Source: Crocodylus rhombifer
Taxonomy: Eukaryota > Chordata > Crocodylia > Crocodylidae
Direction: 5' to 3'
Length of the DNA stretch: 64,000 bases
Assembly (NCBI GenBank): GCA_038503035.1
Contig: JAVSML010018985.1
Coordinates: 62,001 to 126,000 of the forward strand
Shown: one piece after another, positions 20,846 through 31,829 of the stretch
Layout: every line of letters begins with the position of its first letter
How positions within the stretch are numbered: position 1 is the first letter of the stretch
Program-made: the position numbers and the translations under genes
Notes under the pieces: model-generated
The model's input: the letters and a program-made list of their open reading frames with translations, nothing else
The model's database searches: none
What the model was told of the DNA's origin: nothing

Positions 20846-21215
20846 TCTGAACATAGGAACTGCCGTGGATTGGGTGAGACCATAGGCCCGTCTTGCCCAG
20901 TCTCCCACGTCACTCAGCAGCAGAGAGCGGAGAGTGACTGGGTCCTGGTGGGGTTTTCTCCTGTGTCTTTCCCATGCAGCCTCCAGCACTGAGGGTCCAG
21001 GAGGTTCTGATTCGGAGGCCGTGCCCCTCACCCCATGCTCAAAAGCTACTGATTCCCCATTCCTCCCAAGAATTTGTCCAATTCCTTTTTGAATCTCGTT
21101 AAACTGTCAGCTTCCACTGCATCTGGTGGTAATGAGTCCCACACTAATTACATGCTGTGTGAAAAAGAACTTCCTCTTGCTAGTCTGCCTTCTGGGCTCT
21201 TCTTGGTGCTTCTTG
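20846..21215 (-). mobile_element. CR1 LINE 3' region (minus)
   Basis: On the plus strand 'gaacataggaactgccgtggattgggtgagaccataggcccgtcttgcccagtctcc', then 'aatttgtccaattcctttttgaatctcgttaaa', then 'gagtcccacactaattacatgctgtgtgaaaaagaacttcctcttgc' is the inverse of the CR1 3' block also seen at 12.98-13.56 kb. It contains no surviving frame. Confidence 0.65.
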
Positions 21216-21262
21216 CTGTCCTTTAGTTCCCGAAGGCAAAGGGCTAATCTGGTAAATCAGAT

Positions 21263-21283
21263 GGTTTAGTTTAGTTTAGTTTG
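21263..21283. repeat. Short (TTTAG)n microsatellite
   Basis: Four imperfect TTTAG units followed by a G run. It is not the vertebrate telomeric TTAGGG repeat. Confidence 0.6.
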
Positions 21284-21562
21284 GGGGGGTTGGTTTTTAT
21301 TTATTTATTCTGAAAAGCCCCTTTTCTCTTTTCTTGTTTGTCTTTGGTTAATGGATCTCTCTCCGTGGGTTTTTTTCCCTTTGGCTTGCAGACTAAATGG
21401 AAGCTGGTTGAATCTTTGCCAAGGCCTGTCACATGTTGGTTGTTTAGTGTAGGCAGACCTTCCAGCACTTGGCCAACCTCTTTGTTTATTTTTCAGATTT
21501 ATACCCTGCCCTGTCCAAAAGGGTCGGAGTGGTTGTTCAGGACCTTGTCAGCATTTCTAGGC

Positions 21563-21876
21563 CAATGATTCTCAGCCAGGGTGCTGCGGCACCTTGAGCT
21601 CCTTTCAAGGGTGCTGCGAGGTGCCATGAGATGTTAGCACTGTTAGGTGTGCAAACATGGTTCACAAGATAAACCCAGAGACTTGATCTTTGAATCCAGA
21701 GTGTTCAAAACATACTGACCTGTTGGCATCTTTGTGAGTTCTTTGCAACAGCAGATGAATTGCTTTAGTACTTTTCTGTTAAAAAATGAGTGAAAAATAA
21801 GAGCTGGCGTTTTCTGAGGGGTACTTTGAGTCTGTCAAGGGGGATGCCTTGAGACTAAAAAGGTTGAGAAGCGCTG
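21563..21876 (+). mobile_element. hAT-like miniature element, CAGTGGTTCTCAACC family, copy 1
   Basis: The ends are CAATGATTCTCAGCC and, inverted, CAGCGCTTCTCAACC. The flanks TTCTAGGC (21555-21562) and CACTAGGC (21877-21884) match at 6 of 8. Diagnostic interior blocks are 'gtgctgcggcacc', 'tttgaatccagag', 'gttctttgcaacag', 'aaaaatgagtgaaaa' and 'gagctggcgttttc'; the same blocks occur at 34.9, 41.6 and 59.3 kb. Confidence 0.7.
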
Positions 21877-21884
21877 CACTAGGC

Positions 21885-22289
21885 CAGTCCCATCACCCAG
21901 TTGAAAGTATAGTTGTGTGCCTCTCTTCAGGTGGAAATTAAAAAAAATGTTTTATAAAGTCTCTTGCAATTAAATATTTTAATGCCATTTTTCTTTATTA
22001 TTTGGTATCTCTGCAGATCAAGTTAGTGTACTCTGGAGGTCAACCAAGAGCATCTGCATGCCACATTTTTGTTGGTATTATCTTTGACTTTTACTAGGAA
22101 ATACAATACAACTTTTGAAATGAAGAAAAAATTCCCTCTTGAAAGATTCACATCATTAATTGTATTTAGGTAAATGGATACATGGCACTGAGTGAAATAA
22201 CAGTTTATTTGGTAAAGATTGTGCCATGGCTTTAAGCAGATAACTTTTTTGGGAGACTAAAGGGCATATGCAGTTCACAGGATGAAATC
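21885..22289. other. Unique-looking sequence
   Basis: A+T-rich, no gene or repeat recognised. Confidence 0.4.
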
Positions 22290-23020
22290 TTATGGGCTCA
22301 GCAGTGCTACGCTGGCTAGTACTACGGATGAAAGGGACTTGGGGGTCATGATTGACCACAAGATGAACATGAGCCAAGCAATGTGATACTGCTGTGAGTA
22401 AAGCAAGCAAAATATTTGCTTGCATCCATAGATGCTTCTCAAGTAAATCCCAGGACATCATCCTCCCGTTGTACTCGGTCTTGGTGAGGCTGCAGCTGGA
22501 GTACTGTGCCCAGTTTTGGGCTCCACAATTCAAAAAGGATGTGGAGAAGATTGAGAGAGTCCAGAGAAGAGCCACACGCAGGATCAGAGGTCAGGAAAAC
22601 AGACCTTACGACGAGAGGCTGAGAGACATGGGACTCTTTAGCCTGGAAAAGCGCAGGCTCAGGGGTGATCTGATGGCCACCTATAAGTTTATCAGGGGTG
22701 ACCACCAGGATCTGGGGGAACGTCTGTTCACCAGAGCGCCCCAAGGGATGACAAGGTTGAACGCTCACAAACTCCTCCATGACCATGTCAGGCTAGACAT
22801 AAGGAAGAACTTCTTTACTGTCTGAGCCCCCAAGGTTTGGAATAGCCTGCCACCGGAGGTGGTTCAGGTGGTTCAGGCACCTACTCTGAATGCCTTCAGA
22901 AGACATCTGGATGTTTATCTTGCTGGGATCCTATGATCCCAGCTGACTTCCTGCCCTTTGGGGAGGGGGCTGGACTCAATGATCTTCTGAGATCCCTTCC
23001 AGGTCGAATGTCTATGAAAT
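22290..23020 (+). mobile_element. CR1 LINE copy b (subfamily 1), 5'-truncated
   Basis: It starts inside the LGSA-L block of ORF2, runs through 'ctatgatcccagctgacttcctgccctttgggg' (3' untranslated) and ends at 'gaatgtctatgaaatc'. It matches copies a and e along its whole length. A duplicated 'ggtggttcag' at about 22859-22876 is private to this copy. Confidence 0.85.
22300..22935 (+). pseudogene. CR1 ORF2 C-terminal remnant
   Basis: An open stretch of 143 codons (22394-22825) covers FACIHRCFSSKSQDIILPLYS, LEYCAQFWAPQFKKDVE, ERVQRRATRRIRGQ and DLMATYKFIRGDHQDLG (each a separate piece of one frame). A premature TGA follows FFTV (22823-22825); beyond it the reading continues as KVWNSLPPEVV to the native end. 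The RT active site is not included. Non-functional. Confidence 0.85.
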
Positions 23021-23625
23021 CTTTCACCTTCGGATTGAAACATGTTTCTTGAATTCAGTCTAAACCAGATTCACAGATTTTCCTGTCTATGTAGGGTACT
23101 GTAATTTGCTAGGAAAGGAAAGTATTTTGCAGGACTTAAGACAGCTAGCGTACTTCGAACTTTAATGAAGCTAAAATGGTGAGGTCAGAATGGCATTGTA
23201 GGTTAAGTTGGTGATACTGCCTATAATGTAGGGAATCAATTTACCTAAGTCTCATTTTAAAGCCTTGTTTTAGTTGCTTGTAACTTTGCTGAATTTGAAC
23301 ATTTTGAGGCCAAAACTGCCTCCACTGGCTGTCTGTCTCTGGTTGAATTTTTTTGGAAAATTTTTAGGGGAAAAATGATTCAGCTATTTGTGATAACAAG
23401 ATTAGGGAAGATGCATTGTTTTTGCCAACGTTTTCAAAAAATAATCTCTCAGCTGTTTCATGGAGAGAAGCTCTAGCACCACCTGCTTTGGAGCTGGGTC
23501 ATGATGTTTGGCAAAGGGATCACCTCGGTGTCCCCCCAGGATGTACTTCTGTTTTTTCCACGAAAAAAATGGCAAATGTAGGTAGGTTAAGGCCTCTGAA
23601 ATATCACGTGTATCCAGTAGAGACT
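23021..23625. other. Unique-looking sequence
   Basis: No gene or repeat was recognised. A 139-codon minus frame at 23402-23821 overlaps the following hAT-like element and has no domain. Confidence 0.4.
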
Positions 23626-23633
23626 GTCTTGAG

Positions 23634-23895
23634 CAGTGGTTCTCGACCTTTCTGGGCTCAGGACACCCCCAAATGAACTTTTGTGAATTGTGGCAATTAA
23701 TTGCAAAAACTAATTTGCATATTATAATTCTCATCTCCTTACAGAGCATCCAGGCAATGGGGGTGGGGATCAGCCAGGCAGGGACAAGCCTGAGCCTGTG
23801 CTTTTCTGCTTCCCTTGTCACACCTCCTGTATCAACTCACTTCTCATGGCAGCCTTCAAAGGATCTTGAGGCAACACCCTGGTTGAGAGTCACTG
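23634..23895. mobile_element. hAT-like miniature element (CAGTGGTTCTCGACC ends)
   Basis: The left end CAGTGGTTCTCGACC and the inverted right end CAGTGACTCTCAACC are good inverted repeats. The flanks GTCTTGAG (23626-23633) and CTCTAGAG (23896-23903) match at 6 of 8. The interior differs from the 21.6-kb family although the ends are the same type, so it is a separate internal deletion product or family. Confidence 0.7.
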
Positions 23896-23903
23896 CTCTA
23901 GAG

Positions 23904-25935
23904 TTTGAGATCCAATTTCTCCAGAGACTTTGGATATTTTGGGCATGCTTCAGCATAGATACGCAGCAGTGAGTGGGACTTCCCTTATGCTTGGTGTTCC
24001 TGTCTGCTGTGGCACCGGGTACAGGACCTGAGCTCCCACTGCTCCTTCTGCTGTGCCCAGGCAGCTTCTCCTCCAGGCTGTCTGACTGGGATGTGGAGGT
24101 GAGGGAGCTCTGAGCCTGAGAGCTGGGAGTTGGGTGCAGGGGCCTGGGACTGGGAGAGAAACTTAGGTGATGCTAATACTGGCCCCTCCTAACCCAGGGG
24201 CTTGGCTTTGCAATAATAACATTTGTTTTAACTTGTTTAAATGTAGTTATGCATGTAACCCTCCAAGGTATATTTTTACATATTTACATAGTTCCTGGCA
24301 CCAGTGAGATATGCAAACTAAGTACTAAGAAAAGGATGCAAGTTGAGTTCTTGTACTTGAGTGCCAGAACTTCTCTTTCCTCAGGCTCCATGTCCTTTGT
24401 GTGCAGTATTTGTTGCTTAGCCCTTTATTTTTCCCTCTTCCTTGTTTAGTTGAACCTTCCTCTAGCCTTAGTCCCTTTCCTCATTGATTCACACGTGTAG
24501 CGATCCTTGGCCTTTCCCCCCTCAGTAGAGTCCATGGTCTCAGTGGGGTTGACACCCCAACGCAGGGTACTGCAACTCCTGATAGATGGCTGGTTCTCTA
24601 AGGTGTCAGCCTAGCTCCTTTGAAAGCACTTGCATGTAAAATACCAGAAGAACTGGAATTGAGCCCCCCGCACCTTATGTATAATAGGTTTAAAAGCCGA
24701 ATGAACTAGTACAGCTCATATTAGTCTTCATAGGCTACATTTTTAAAAATTTTTGTTGTCAGCAAAAATGGTTTTATTCATAATTAAGTCCATAATCAAT
24801 TAGATGATGATGGGGTAGTACTTGTATGTAACAGTGTTTCAAAGTCAAGCTCATTGTTGGAGGCTCAGTGATCTCATGGATTAGATTTGTCTCTGGAGTA
24901 TTGACTTCTTATGAGAGATGTGAGGAAAGAATTTAGCCCATTTTGTTTCTTTAAAACTGCATGGCTATTGGTGTAAAGTACAGATGTGAGAATTTGCTTT
25001 TAGCCTAATCTGTCATGTTATTCGACTGTCTGTCTGGGTGGTCCGAGAAGTTTACAGACGTTAGACTGAGCAGTTCTCACTTGCTGGCCAGCAGCTGGAT
25101 TACTGCTAGATGCTTGGGAGAAAGTTGCAGGTTTGTGCCAGCATTTAACTTGGCACAGGATCTGTATCATTTATAGAGATTGCTGTGCTTGGCTGTGCTT
25201 CTGTTTGCATAATCCCTATTACGCTTTTTATTATGAAACTGTTGTCAGTTATTAAGTTCTCTTTCAATTCCGGTCTCCCCTGAAACATAGAAATGTATTT
25301 TATTTCTGACCTGAGCAGACCTCCAGTTCTTCAGGGGTTGGAGGAAATTCCTTTCCCATATTCATTCAGTCCTGTGCTTCTCCAAGTTGCTCTACCCCTC
25401 CTTGTCAACTGTGATCTGCAATTTCCTAGCATGAGTGAGAATATAGTCATCAGATTTGGCCCTTTGCATGCTGCTGCTTTGTTATAGCTCCCTTTGGCTC
25501 AGAGGGGAAAGCCTTTTTCAGATCCTTCCTCGTGCTCTTCTGCTAGTAGACACTGAATAAGTTGTTGTTCCTTATACTTTTATATCATCCTTCTCTCCTG
25601 TTGTAGTGACAGGATAGCCGCCATGCTTTGGATTCATAGATAGGTGTCTGCCCAACCCAAGAAGGCGGCAGGCTGATTTCTCAGGGAGATCACACTGCCG
25701 GCTGCTATTTTCTTGGGCTGATCATGGCAGGGTCCCCCCACACCTCTGATTGGCCAAGGGGCACCAGTGGCCCCACCCCTTTGTCTGTCATATGGACAAC
25801 CCACATTTTCAGTAAGTTTTCTTTTCTTTTCTTTCTTTTTTTTTTGGTGGATGTCATGGACATTTCCCACTTTCACGGACACTGCTGGATTTTGCAAAAT
25901 TGGAGTTTTGGTAGTCCCTTGCTCATAAAGGTACA
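23904..25935. other. Unique-looking sequence
   Basis: No gene or confident repeat. A pyrimidine tract of TTTC/TTTTC units lies at about 25818-25847, next to the tail of the minus-strand CR1. Low-complexity only. Confidence 0.4.
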
Positions 25936-25940
25936 TTTGT

Positions 25941-27305
25941 AGAATCATAGAATCATAGAAGTTGGGTCGGGAGGGACCTAGTAGATCTTCAAGTCCTACC
26001 CCCTGCCTGGGCAGGAGAAAAACTGGGCTCAAATGACTCCAGCCAGGTAGGCGTCAAGCCTCCTCTTAAAGCCCCCCAGGGTAGGAGCCAGCACCACTTC
26101 CCTTGGAAGTTGGCTCCAGATCCTAGCCACCCTGACTGTGAAGTCGTTCTTACGGATGTCTAATCTAAACCTCCTCTCCAACAACTTGTGGCCGTTATTC
26201 CTTGTTATGCAGGGGGGGGTGCTCGGGGAAACAAGGTCTCTCCCAAACTCTTCTAGTCCCCCCTAGTGAGTTTATAGACGGTCACCAGGTCCCCCCTCAG
26301 CCTTCTCTTGTGGAGGCTGAACAGGTTCAGGTCCTGCAGTCTCTCATTGTAGGGTCTGCCCTGTTGTCCCCTGATCATGCGAGTAGCCCTCCTCTGGACC
26401 CTCTCCATGCTGTCCACATCCCTCCTGAAGTGCAGCACCCAGAACTGGACACAGTACTCCAGCTGTGGCCTGACCAGTGTTGCATAGAGGGGGAGGATCA
26501 CCTCCTTGTCCCTACTTGAGATGCACCTGTGGATGCACGAGAAGGTCCGGTTAGCCCTGCCAACCGTGACCTTGCATTGTCGGCCCATGTTAATCTTGAA
26601 GTCAGTAATGACTCCAGGATCGCTTTCTGCCTCCGTGCTCTCAAGAAGGGAGTTTCCCATCTTATAAGTATGCTGCTGGTTACTACTGCCCACGTGCAGC
26701 CCCCTGCACTTGTCAGTGTTGAAGTGCATCCTGTTTTTGTTAGCCCACCCTTGTAACCTATCCAGGTCTTGCTGCAGTCTTTCCCTCCCTACCAGCATGC
26801 TCACCTCACCCCAAATTTTGGTATCATCAGCGAATTTAAACAGGTTGCTTTTCACTCTGTCGTCCAAATTGCTGATAAAGAGATTGAATGGCGCGGGCCC
26901 AAGGACCAGGCCCTGGGGGACGCCACTGCCCACTTCCCCCCCAGGTTGAATATGACCCATCTGCCACCACCCTCTGAGTATGACCCTTGAGCCAATCTGC
27001 AATCCATCTGACTGTGTAGGCATCAATGCCACAGTCACCTAGTTTTTTTAATGAGAGTGGGGTGGGAGACAGTGTCAAAGGCCTTGCTGAAGTCCAGAAA
27101 GACTACATCAACGGCAACACTTGCATGCAGTGCTTTTGTGACCTGATCATAAAAGGCAATCAGGTTGGTCTGACATGACCTGCCCCTAATGAAACCATGC
27201 TGGTTGCCCTTGAGCATAATCCCTGAAGCCGGCCCATCACAGATGTGCTCCTTGATGATCTTCTCAAAGAGTTTCCCTAGGATTGAGATAAGACTGATGG
27301 GCTTT
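25941..27305 (-). mobile_element. CR1 LINE copy c (subfamily 2), 5'-truncated
   Basis: The 3' tail at the left is 'agaatcatagaatcatagaag', a two-unit CR1 terminal repeat. Inverse 3' untranslated sequence follows ('cctagtagatcttcaagtcctaccccctgcctgggcagg'), then ORF2 back to the RT fingers. It has the same orientation as, and nearly the same sequence as, copy d at 35.3-37.3 kb. It breaks off at about 27305 inside the NYRPVSLTS block. Confidence 0.88.
26051..27303 (-). pseudogene. CR1 ORF2 reverse transcriptase remnant (subfamily 2)
   Basis: Frames at 27035-27217, 26836-27078 and 26253-27038 cover [44 protein letters not shown] (serine to leucine in PQGSVLGP), an intact FADD (26823-26834), then NRMHFNTDKCRGLHVG. 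It carries the substitution DPGVITDFKIN where other subfamilies read DLGVIIDSKMN. The frame ends early near 26253 in the thumb; the remaining C-terminus is shifted. Non-functional. Confidence 0.85.
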
Positions 27306-28200
27306 CATTTATGTCAGAGTAATACAAGATGCTGTGGATGGGCCAAAAGGGGAACAGAGAGGGCATCTGTTCTCTGTGGGAGTAGGAAAAGGATGCATAG
27401 TCCTGTACAAAACAGGAGCTAGTGCTGCATATGAAAACTATGAAAGCTTGGACAGTGTCCCTTGCACAAAAGTGCAAGACAATGGCTGGGGAAAGACTGA
27501 GTTGTGGTAACAAGACTGCCACAGGAAAATGCAACTTTGCAAATGACTTGCAACTCATTAAGCATTGAGACAGTGGAGTGTTTGCAGTACCATATACCAG
27601 ACCCATGCCATAAAATAATAAAAGTGATGGTTAAAATTGTTGGCAGAGACTGGATGCACTTGTCACGTGTATTTCCAAGCTAAGAAAGCTGAAGAAAAGG
27701 ATGAACAAGTGAAGGCAAGGTAACTACATGTGCATTTCAATTGAACTAGCAACTAAAGAAGACAAAGACTAAATATGCACCTCAAAAGAAACCTGCAAAA
27801 GGTACAGGAAAGATGTCCTGTACGTGACATGCTAACATTTCTCAAAACAGGCATCCAGTGTCTAAGGTGTTACAGATGTCTCAACCATTCAATGTCTGTT
27901 TGTAGTTTTGTAAACAAACCATCATTGGTACAAGCTATTACAAATTTGCCCCAACGACCAGTCCGGTAGTGCCTCTGAGCATCCTGTCTGACCACTCATG
28001 ACCTATCGCCTGTAATTGACCTCGAATTGCAGCAGCTGCAGAGAAACACGAGCCTTCACACTTAGATCCAAAAACAGGAGCCAGGCAATTTAACAATTGT
28101 AATATGATGGTCACCCTTTTCCTCCCTATCTTGTTTGGACTTTAATCAGCCAACTATCAAGAAAAATGCTTTGAAGCTATATAATCAAACAGTATAAAAA
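27306..28200. other. Unassigned A+T-rich sequence
   Basis: No gene or confident repeat. Part of 27640-27960 may be decayed LINE, but no motif could be pinned down. Confidence 0.35.
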
Positions 28201-28269
28201 GTAAACAGATCTGCCAGCAAGGTGTGTGCAGTCCAGAGAAGACTGAGAATCATAGGCAACGCATAGAAA

Positions 28270-28470
28270 GGGCGCGGGGGGGGGCATGTACCCCCCTGAG
28301 ATTGACTGCCATCGATGTGTCTGCTGGCAGCTGCTCGCGGTCCCTGCTCACCACCACCGACAGCACAGGCGGCAGCTGTGGGCAGTCGCTGCTTGCTGCT
28401 TGCCACCACTGACAGCGCAGGTGGCAGCTGTGGGGGGTCCCTGCTTGCTGCTCGCTGCCATGGTGCCCCC
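28270..28470. repeat. GC-rich minisatellite, about 53-bp unit, three copies
   Basis: Units begin near 28323, 28369 and 28422 and share 'ggcagctg...g...ctgcttgctgc...ccaccaccgacagc-cag' (for example 'accgacagcacaggcggcagctg' against 'actgacagcgcaggtggcagctg'). It opens all three plus frames (up to 100 codons), which is a property of the repeat. A G/C run precedes it at 28276-28296. Confidence 0.6.
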
Positions 28471-28599
28471 CCCAGTTGTGAGAGGCACCAGTCGTTCATG
28501 CCAAGAAGCCATCCTGCCACCCAGCCAAAAAGCAAAGGATCCAGACTGTGAGGCTGTACAAGAACTGCTTCCTTCCTGCATTGTGTAAAGATTTTTTTG

Positions 28600-29175
28600 C
28601 AGCTAAGATGATACTGGGACTAATATCTCATTTTCTATTGGGAAAGAGTTTTTGTCATTTAGTTTTGTAACTTGTTAGTAGTTATTAAAGCAAGCCTTTC
28701 TGCTATTCTTCAACTGAGTGTTGTGTCCATTCTCAGAGCACTAGGTTTAAAAACCCATTTTTAAGTGCAACAGCTAGGTCTGTTTAAAGAGAATGACCTG
28801 GTTCCAATTGTCATTTGGAAATTTCACCAATGTACCATGGCGATAAGGCTGTCGATTAGATCTTGGTGTAGTCATGCCTGTGACGCCACCAGTAGGTTTA
28901 ATAGTACTGTTGAGATGGCTGTCTTGTTTTACTGACTGAATTTGCAGTGTTAGTGACTGAAATCTGGATTTTGTATTAGAAATGCACTAACGCAAGATGA
29001 AATTATATAGTTTGAATGTGTTTAGGCTTCTTGATTTTCAAACCAGCTATTTATGTGTATTGCTCTAGCATCACTCTTATACAGTGCATGCACATATGTA
29101 ATAGTTTCAGTTATAAAGATTCCCTCTCCACGTGTCATGATGCTTGTGGAACGGCACAATATCATAAACACATGT
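28600..29175. other. Unique-looking A+T-rich sequence
   Basis: No gene or repeat was recognised. Confidence 0.4.
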
Positions 29176-29180
29176 TGAAA

Positions 29181-29302
29181 TGAAACTCAATAAAATTTGA
29201 AACAGCTATATGTGTTACTAGGACAGTGTATCGTCCCCCGTTGAAACTCAATAAAATTTGAAACAGTTGTACATGTTACTAGGACAGTGTATTGTCCTCC
29301 GT
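29181..29302 (+). repeat. Tandem duplication, 2 x 61 bp
   Basis: The unit 'tgaaactcaataaaatttg...gttactaggacagtgta' occurs at 29181-29241 and 29242-29302 with about five differences. Each unit contains AATAAA. Two copies only, so a local duplication rather than satellite DNA. Confidence 0.8.
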
Positions 29303-29310
29303 TTGTTCAG

Positions 29311-29395
29311 AGGATCGTAGGAAAGTAGGATTTGAAAGGACCTCATGAGGTCACCTAGACCACCCCCTTGCTCAAGGAAGAATTGTCCCCAACTA
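29311..29395 (-). mobile_element. CR1 LINE (minus, 3-segment element), 3' end
   Basis: On the plus strand 'aggatcgtaggaaagtagga' and 'ggacctcatgaggtcacctagaccacccccttgctcaagg' are the inverse of a CR1 3' end. It is interrupted at 29395 by a plus-strand CR1 and continues at 29791. Confidence 0.7.
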
Positions 29396-29790
29396 GGTAA
29401 GACTGGTGGGGGATTTGATAGCAGCCTTTAACTCCCTACAGGGGTTCAAAAGAAGACCGAGCGGAAGTGTTCTCGGTGGTGGTGGGGAGGCGCGGATGAC
29501 AGAACAAGGAGTGATGGGCTCAAGTGAAGGGAAGTTGCAGGGAAGATGGGCTGCAGCAAGGGAAGTTGAGGTTGAATGTTAGGAAAAACTTTCTCCTGAG
29601 GAGGGTACTGAAGCACTGGAAGAGGTCACCCGGAGCTGTGGTGCAGTCTTCATCCTTGGAGGTTTTTAAGGCCTGGCTAGACAGAGCTTTGGCTAGAATG
29701 ATGTAGTTGGGGCTGGTCCTGCTTAGAGCAAGGGGTTGGACTAGATGTGATCTCCTGAGCTCCCTTCATCCCTCATTTTCTGTGATCCTA
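29396..29790 (+). mobile_element. CR1 LINE 3' end nested in a minus-strand CR1, with AACTA duplication
   Basis: A 395-bp 5'-truncated CR1. 'gggggatttgatagcagcctttaac' through 'atgatgtagttggggctggtcctgcttagagcaaggggttggactagatg' and 'ttctgtgatccta' are CR1 C-terminal and 3' untranslated sequence. AACTA occurs immediately on each side (29391-29395 and 29791-29795), and joining the flanks restores a continuous outer CR1. The outer interruption and the duplication support one retrotransposition event. Confidence 0.85.
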
Positions 29791-30895
29791 AACTATCTCA
29801 GCCAAGTGTCTGTGCAACCTGCTCTTGAACATTTCCAGGGATGGAGGTCCCACAACCTCTCTCGGCAGCCTGTTTGAGTGCTTGACTACCCTCAGAGTCA
29901 GAAAGTTTCTCCTCATCTCCAACCTTAATTTCCCCTGCTGCAGCTTGAGGCCATTGCTGCTAGTCCTGTGCCTTGCAGTCACAATGCAAATCCCATCTCC
30001 ATCCTCTCTGTATTTATTTTTCAGGTATTTGAAGACTTCCTTCAAAACTCTACCCCTGTCTTCTCTTCTCCAGAGTTAACAGTCCTAATTCTTTCAGCCT
30101 TTTGTCAGAAGTCATGTTTCCCAGGCCCCTTATCATTTTTGTTGCTCTGTGCTGTACTCTATCTAAACTGTCCACATTCTTCTTGAAATGCAGGGCCCAA
30201 AACTGGACACAGGACTCCAGGTGAAGGCCTCACCAGTGCTGAAGAAATTAGAAAAATCACTTCCCTTGATTTGTAAGTGATGTTCCTGCTGATATAAGCC
30301 AGTATGCTGTTGGCTTTTTTTGCAAGGGCACACACTGTTGGCTTATATTCAGACTGTTCCACTGGAACCCCCAGGTTCTTCTCTGCAGTAATGCAGCCTA
30401 GCCAGGCATTTACCCATCTGTATTTGTCCATGTGGCTATTCTGCCCGAAGTACAGGACTTTTCACTTGCCTTTGTTGAATCTCATCTGGGTTGACTGAGG
30501 ATCATCTTTCTAAGTATCCAGGTTATTCTGGATCCTAGCTCTGCCTTCTGGAGTATCTGCATTCCACCCAGCTTGGTGTCATCTGCAGATTTGCTAAGCA
30601 TGCTCTCAATCTCAGTGTCCAAATCATTAATGAAGATGTTGAATGCTGACAGACCCCTGGGGAAACCCACTTAACACCTCCTCCCAACTAGACATTGAAG
30701 TGTTGATGACTACATGCTGAGCATGATGGTCCGGCCACTTATGTATCCACCTTATAGTATTTTCATTTAGTTTGTATCTCTGTAGCTTGTTAATGAGAAT
30801 GTCATGGGAGATGGTCTCAAAAGCCTAGCTAAAGTCAAGGTATATCACATCCACTGTGTGGTCAGGTCCCTTTGTCTATGATGCGACCAGCGCCA
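29791..30895 (-). mobile_element. CR1 LINE (minus, 3-segment element), ORF2 C-terminal part
   Basis: Continues the outer CR1: inverse of the C-terminal block (frame 29788-30045 with LRVVKHSNRLPREVVG), the palm end (30159-30431, ITAEKNLGVPVEQ), and 30482-30670 with FINDLDTEIESMLSKSADD, where the active site reads SADD for FADD. Frames are short and broken. The element is cut at about 30895 by DNA of another kind and resumes at about 31830. Confidence 0.75.
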
Positions 30896-31829
30896 CGCAC
30901 CCTGTTAAGGAGTACGCTACTTTCTCAGGATACTTTCTTGCCACGACATGATGTTATTAATGAAGAATTCTCTCCCAGAGAAAGAAAATTGGCTCTGCTA
31001 TCAGGGCTGTCTTTAATAGTCCAAAATTAATTAGTTATGGCCTGTAGTAGAGCCTCATGGTCCTATAACAGGGGCCCCGCTAACCCTAGTACTCCTACCA
31101 CAGTCATTTGGTTTAAATAAGGGCTCCTGCTGTAGTTAATGGTATCATAGACAGGAGCTGCTCTTGCTACCTTTCTGGTCAACTTCCAGGAATGCTCTGC
31201 AGTCCATTATACACAAAAGTATAGAAATATGGGCTGTCCCTCTCCAGCATAGGGTGTCCCCTCTCACCACGTCCTGTGTCCTTTTGTCTCAGCTGTGTAC
31301 TCCCAGCCTGTCAGCATTGGCTTCTGATCTCCAACTGCAGCTTGTTTGTCCGGTGTTAAGGTGAAGCACCTGGGATGAACTGAAATCAGGTGTTTCTTCC
31401 CCTGAGGGTATAAACTGCCAGGACTGTCCTAGCCCAGCCTTAGTGTTCCCAAATAGTGCTTTTCTCTTCCAGGGATTTTCTTTCCTAGGGGGAACTTTAA
31501 CAGGGCCAGACTGCAGTTGTGCTGCCACAAGCATCCCTGCAGCCCATGCTTTCCCTTCTGTGCCAGCTTGTACCTCAGCTTGGTAGAGCTCTGAAGGTAA
31601 GGGTTTTGTTCCCCTCGTGCCCTTGGACCTACCCTGGCTTTCTGAGGTTGCTGCATTGGGGCAGGCTCTCCAGCTGTCCTGTTTCAGCTGCCCTGTGGCT
31701 TGTCTCCTCACTGGTGAGGCAGCCTGCCCTACAGATGGTGAGGAGAAGGAAGCAAAGCAGGGATTTTCTTCCTCTAACTCCCCCTGCTCATCTACACGCT
31801 GCTTTCCACCCAATCTGCAGATCCTGTCA
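30896..31829. mobile_element. Unidentified ~0.93-kb insertion in CR1
   Basis: It is bounded on both sides by consecutive CR1 sequence ('gtctatgatgcgaccag' before, 'cttatcatagaaggaaaacagg' after). CACC occurs near both edges (30899-30902 and 31828-31831). 'gggtataaactgcc' near 31406 resembles a TATA region, so a decayed solo LTR is possible, but TG...CA ends were not confirmed. The 174-codon minus frame 31289-31813 has no recognised domain. Confidence 0.45.

Noticed and set aside
21263..21283. Possible interstitial telomeric repeat
   Set aside because: The unit is TTTAG, not TTAGGG, and only four units are present.
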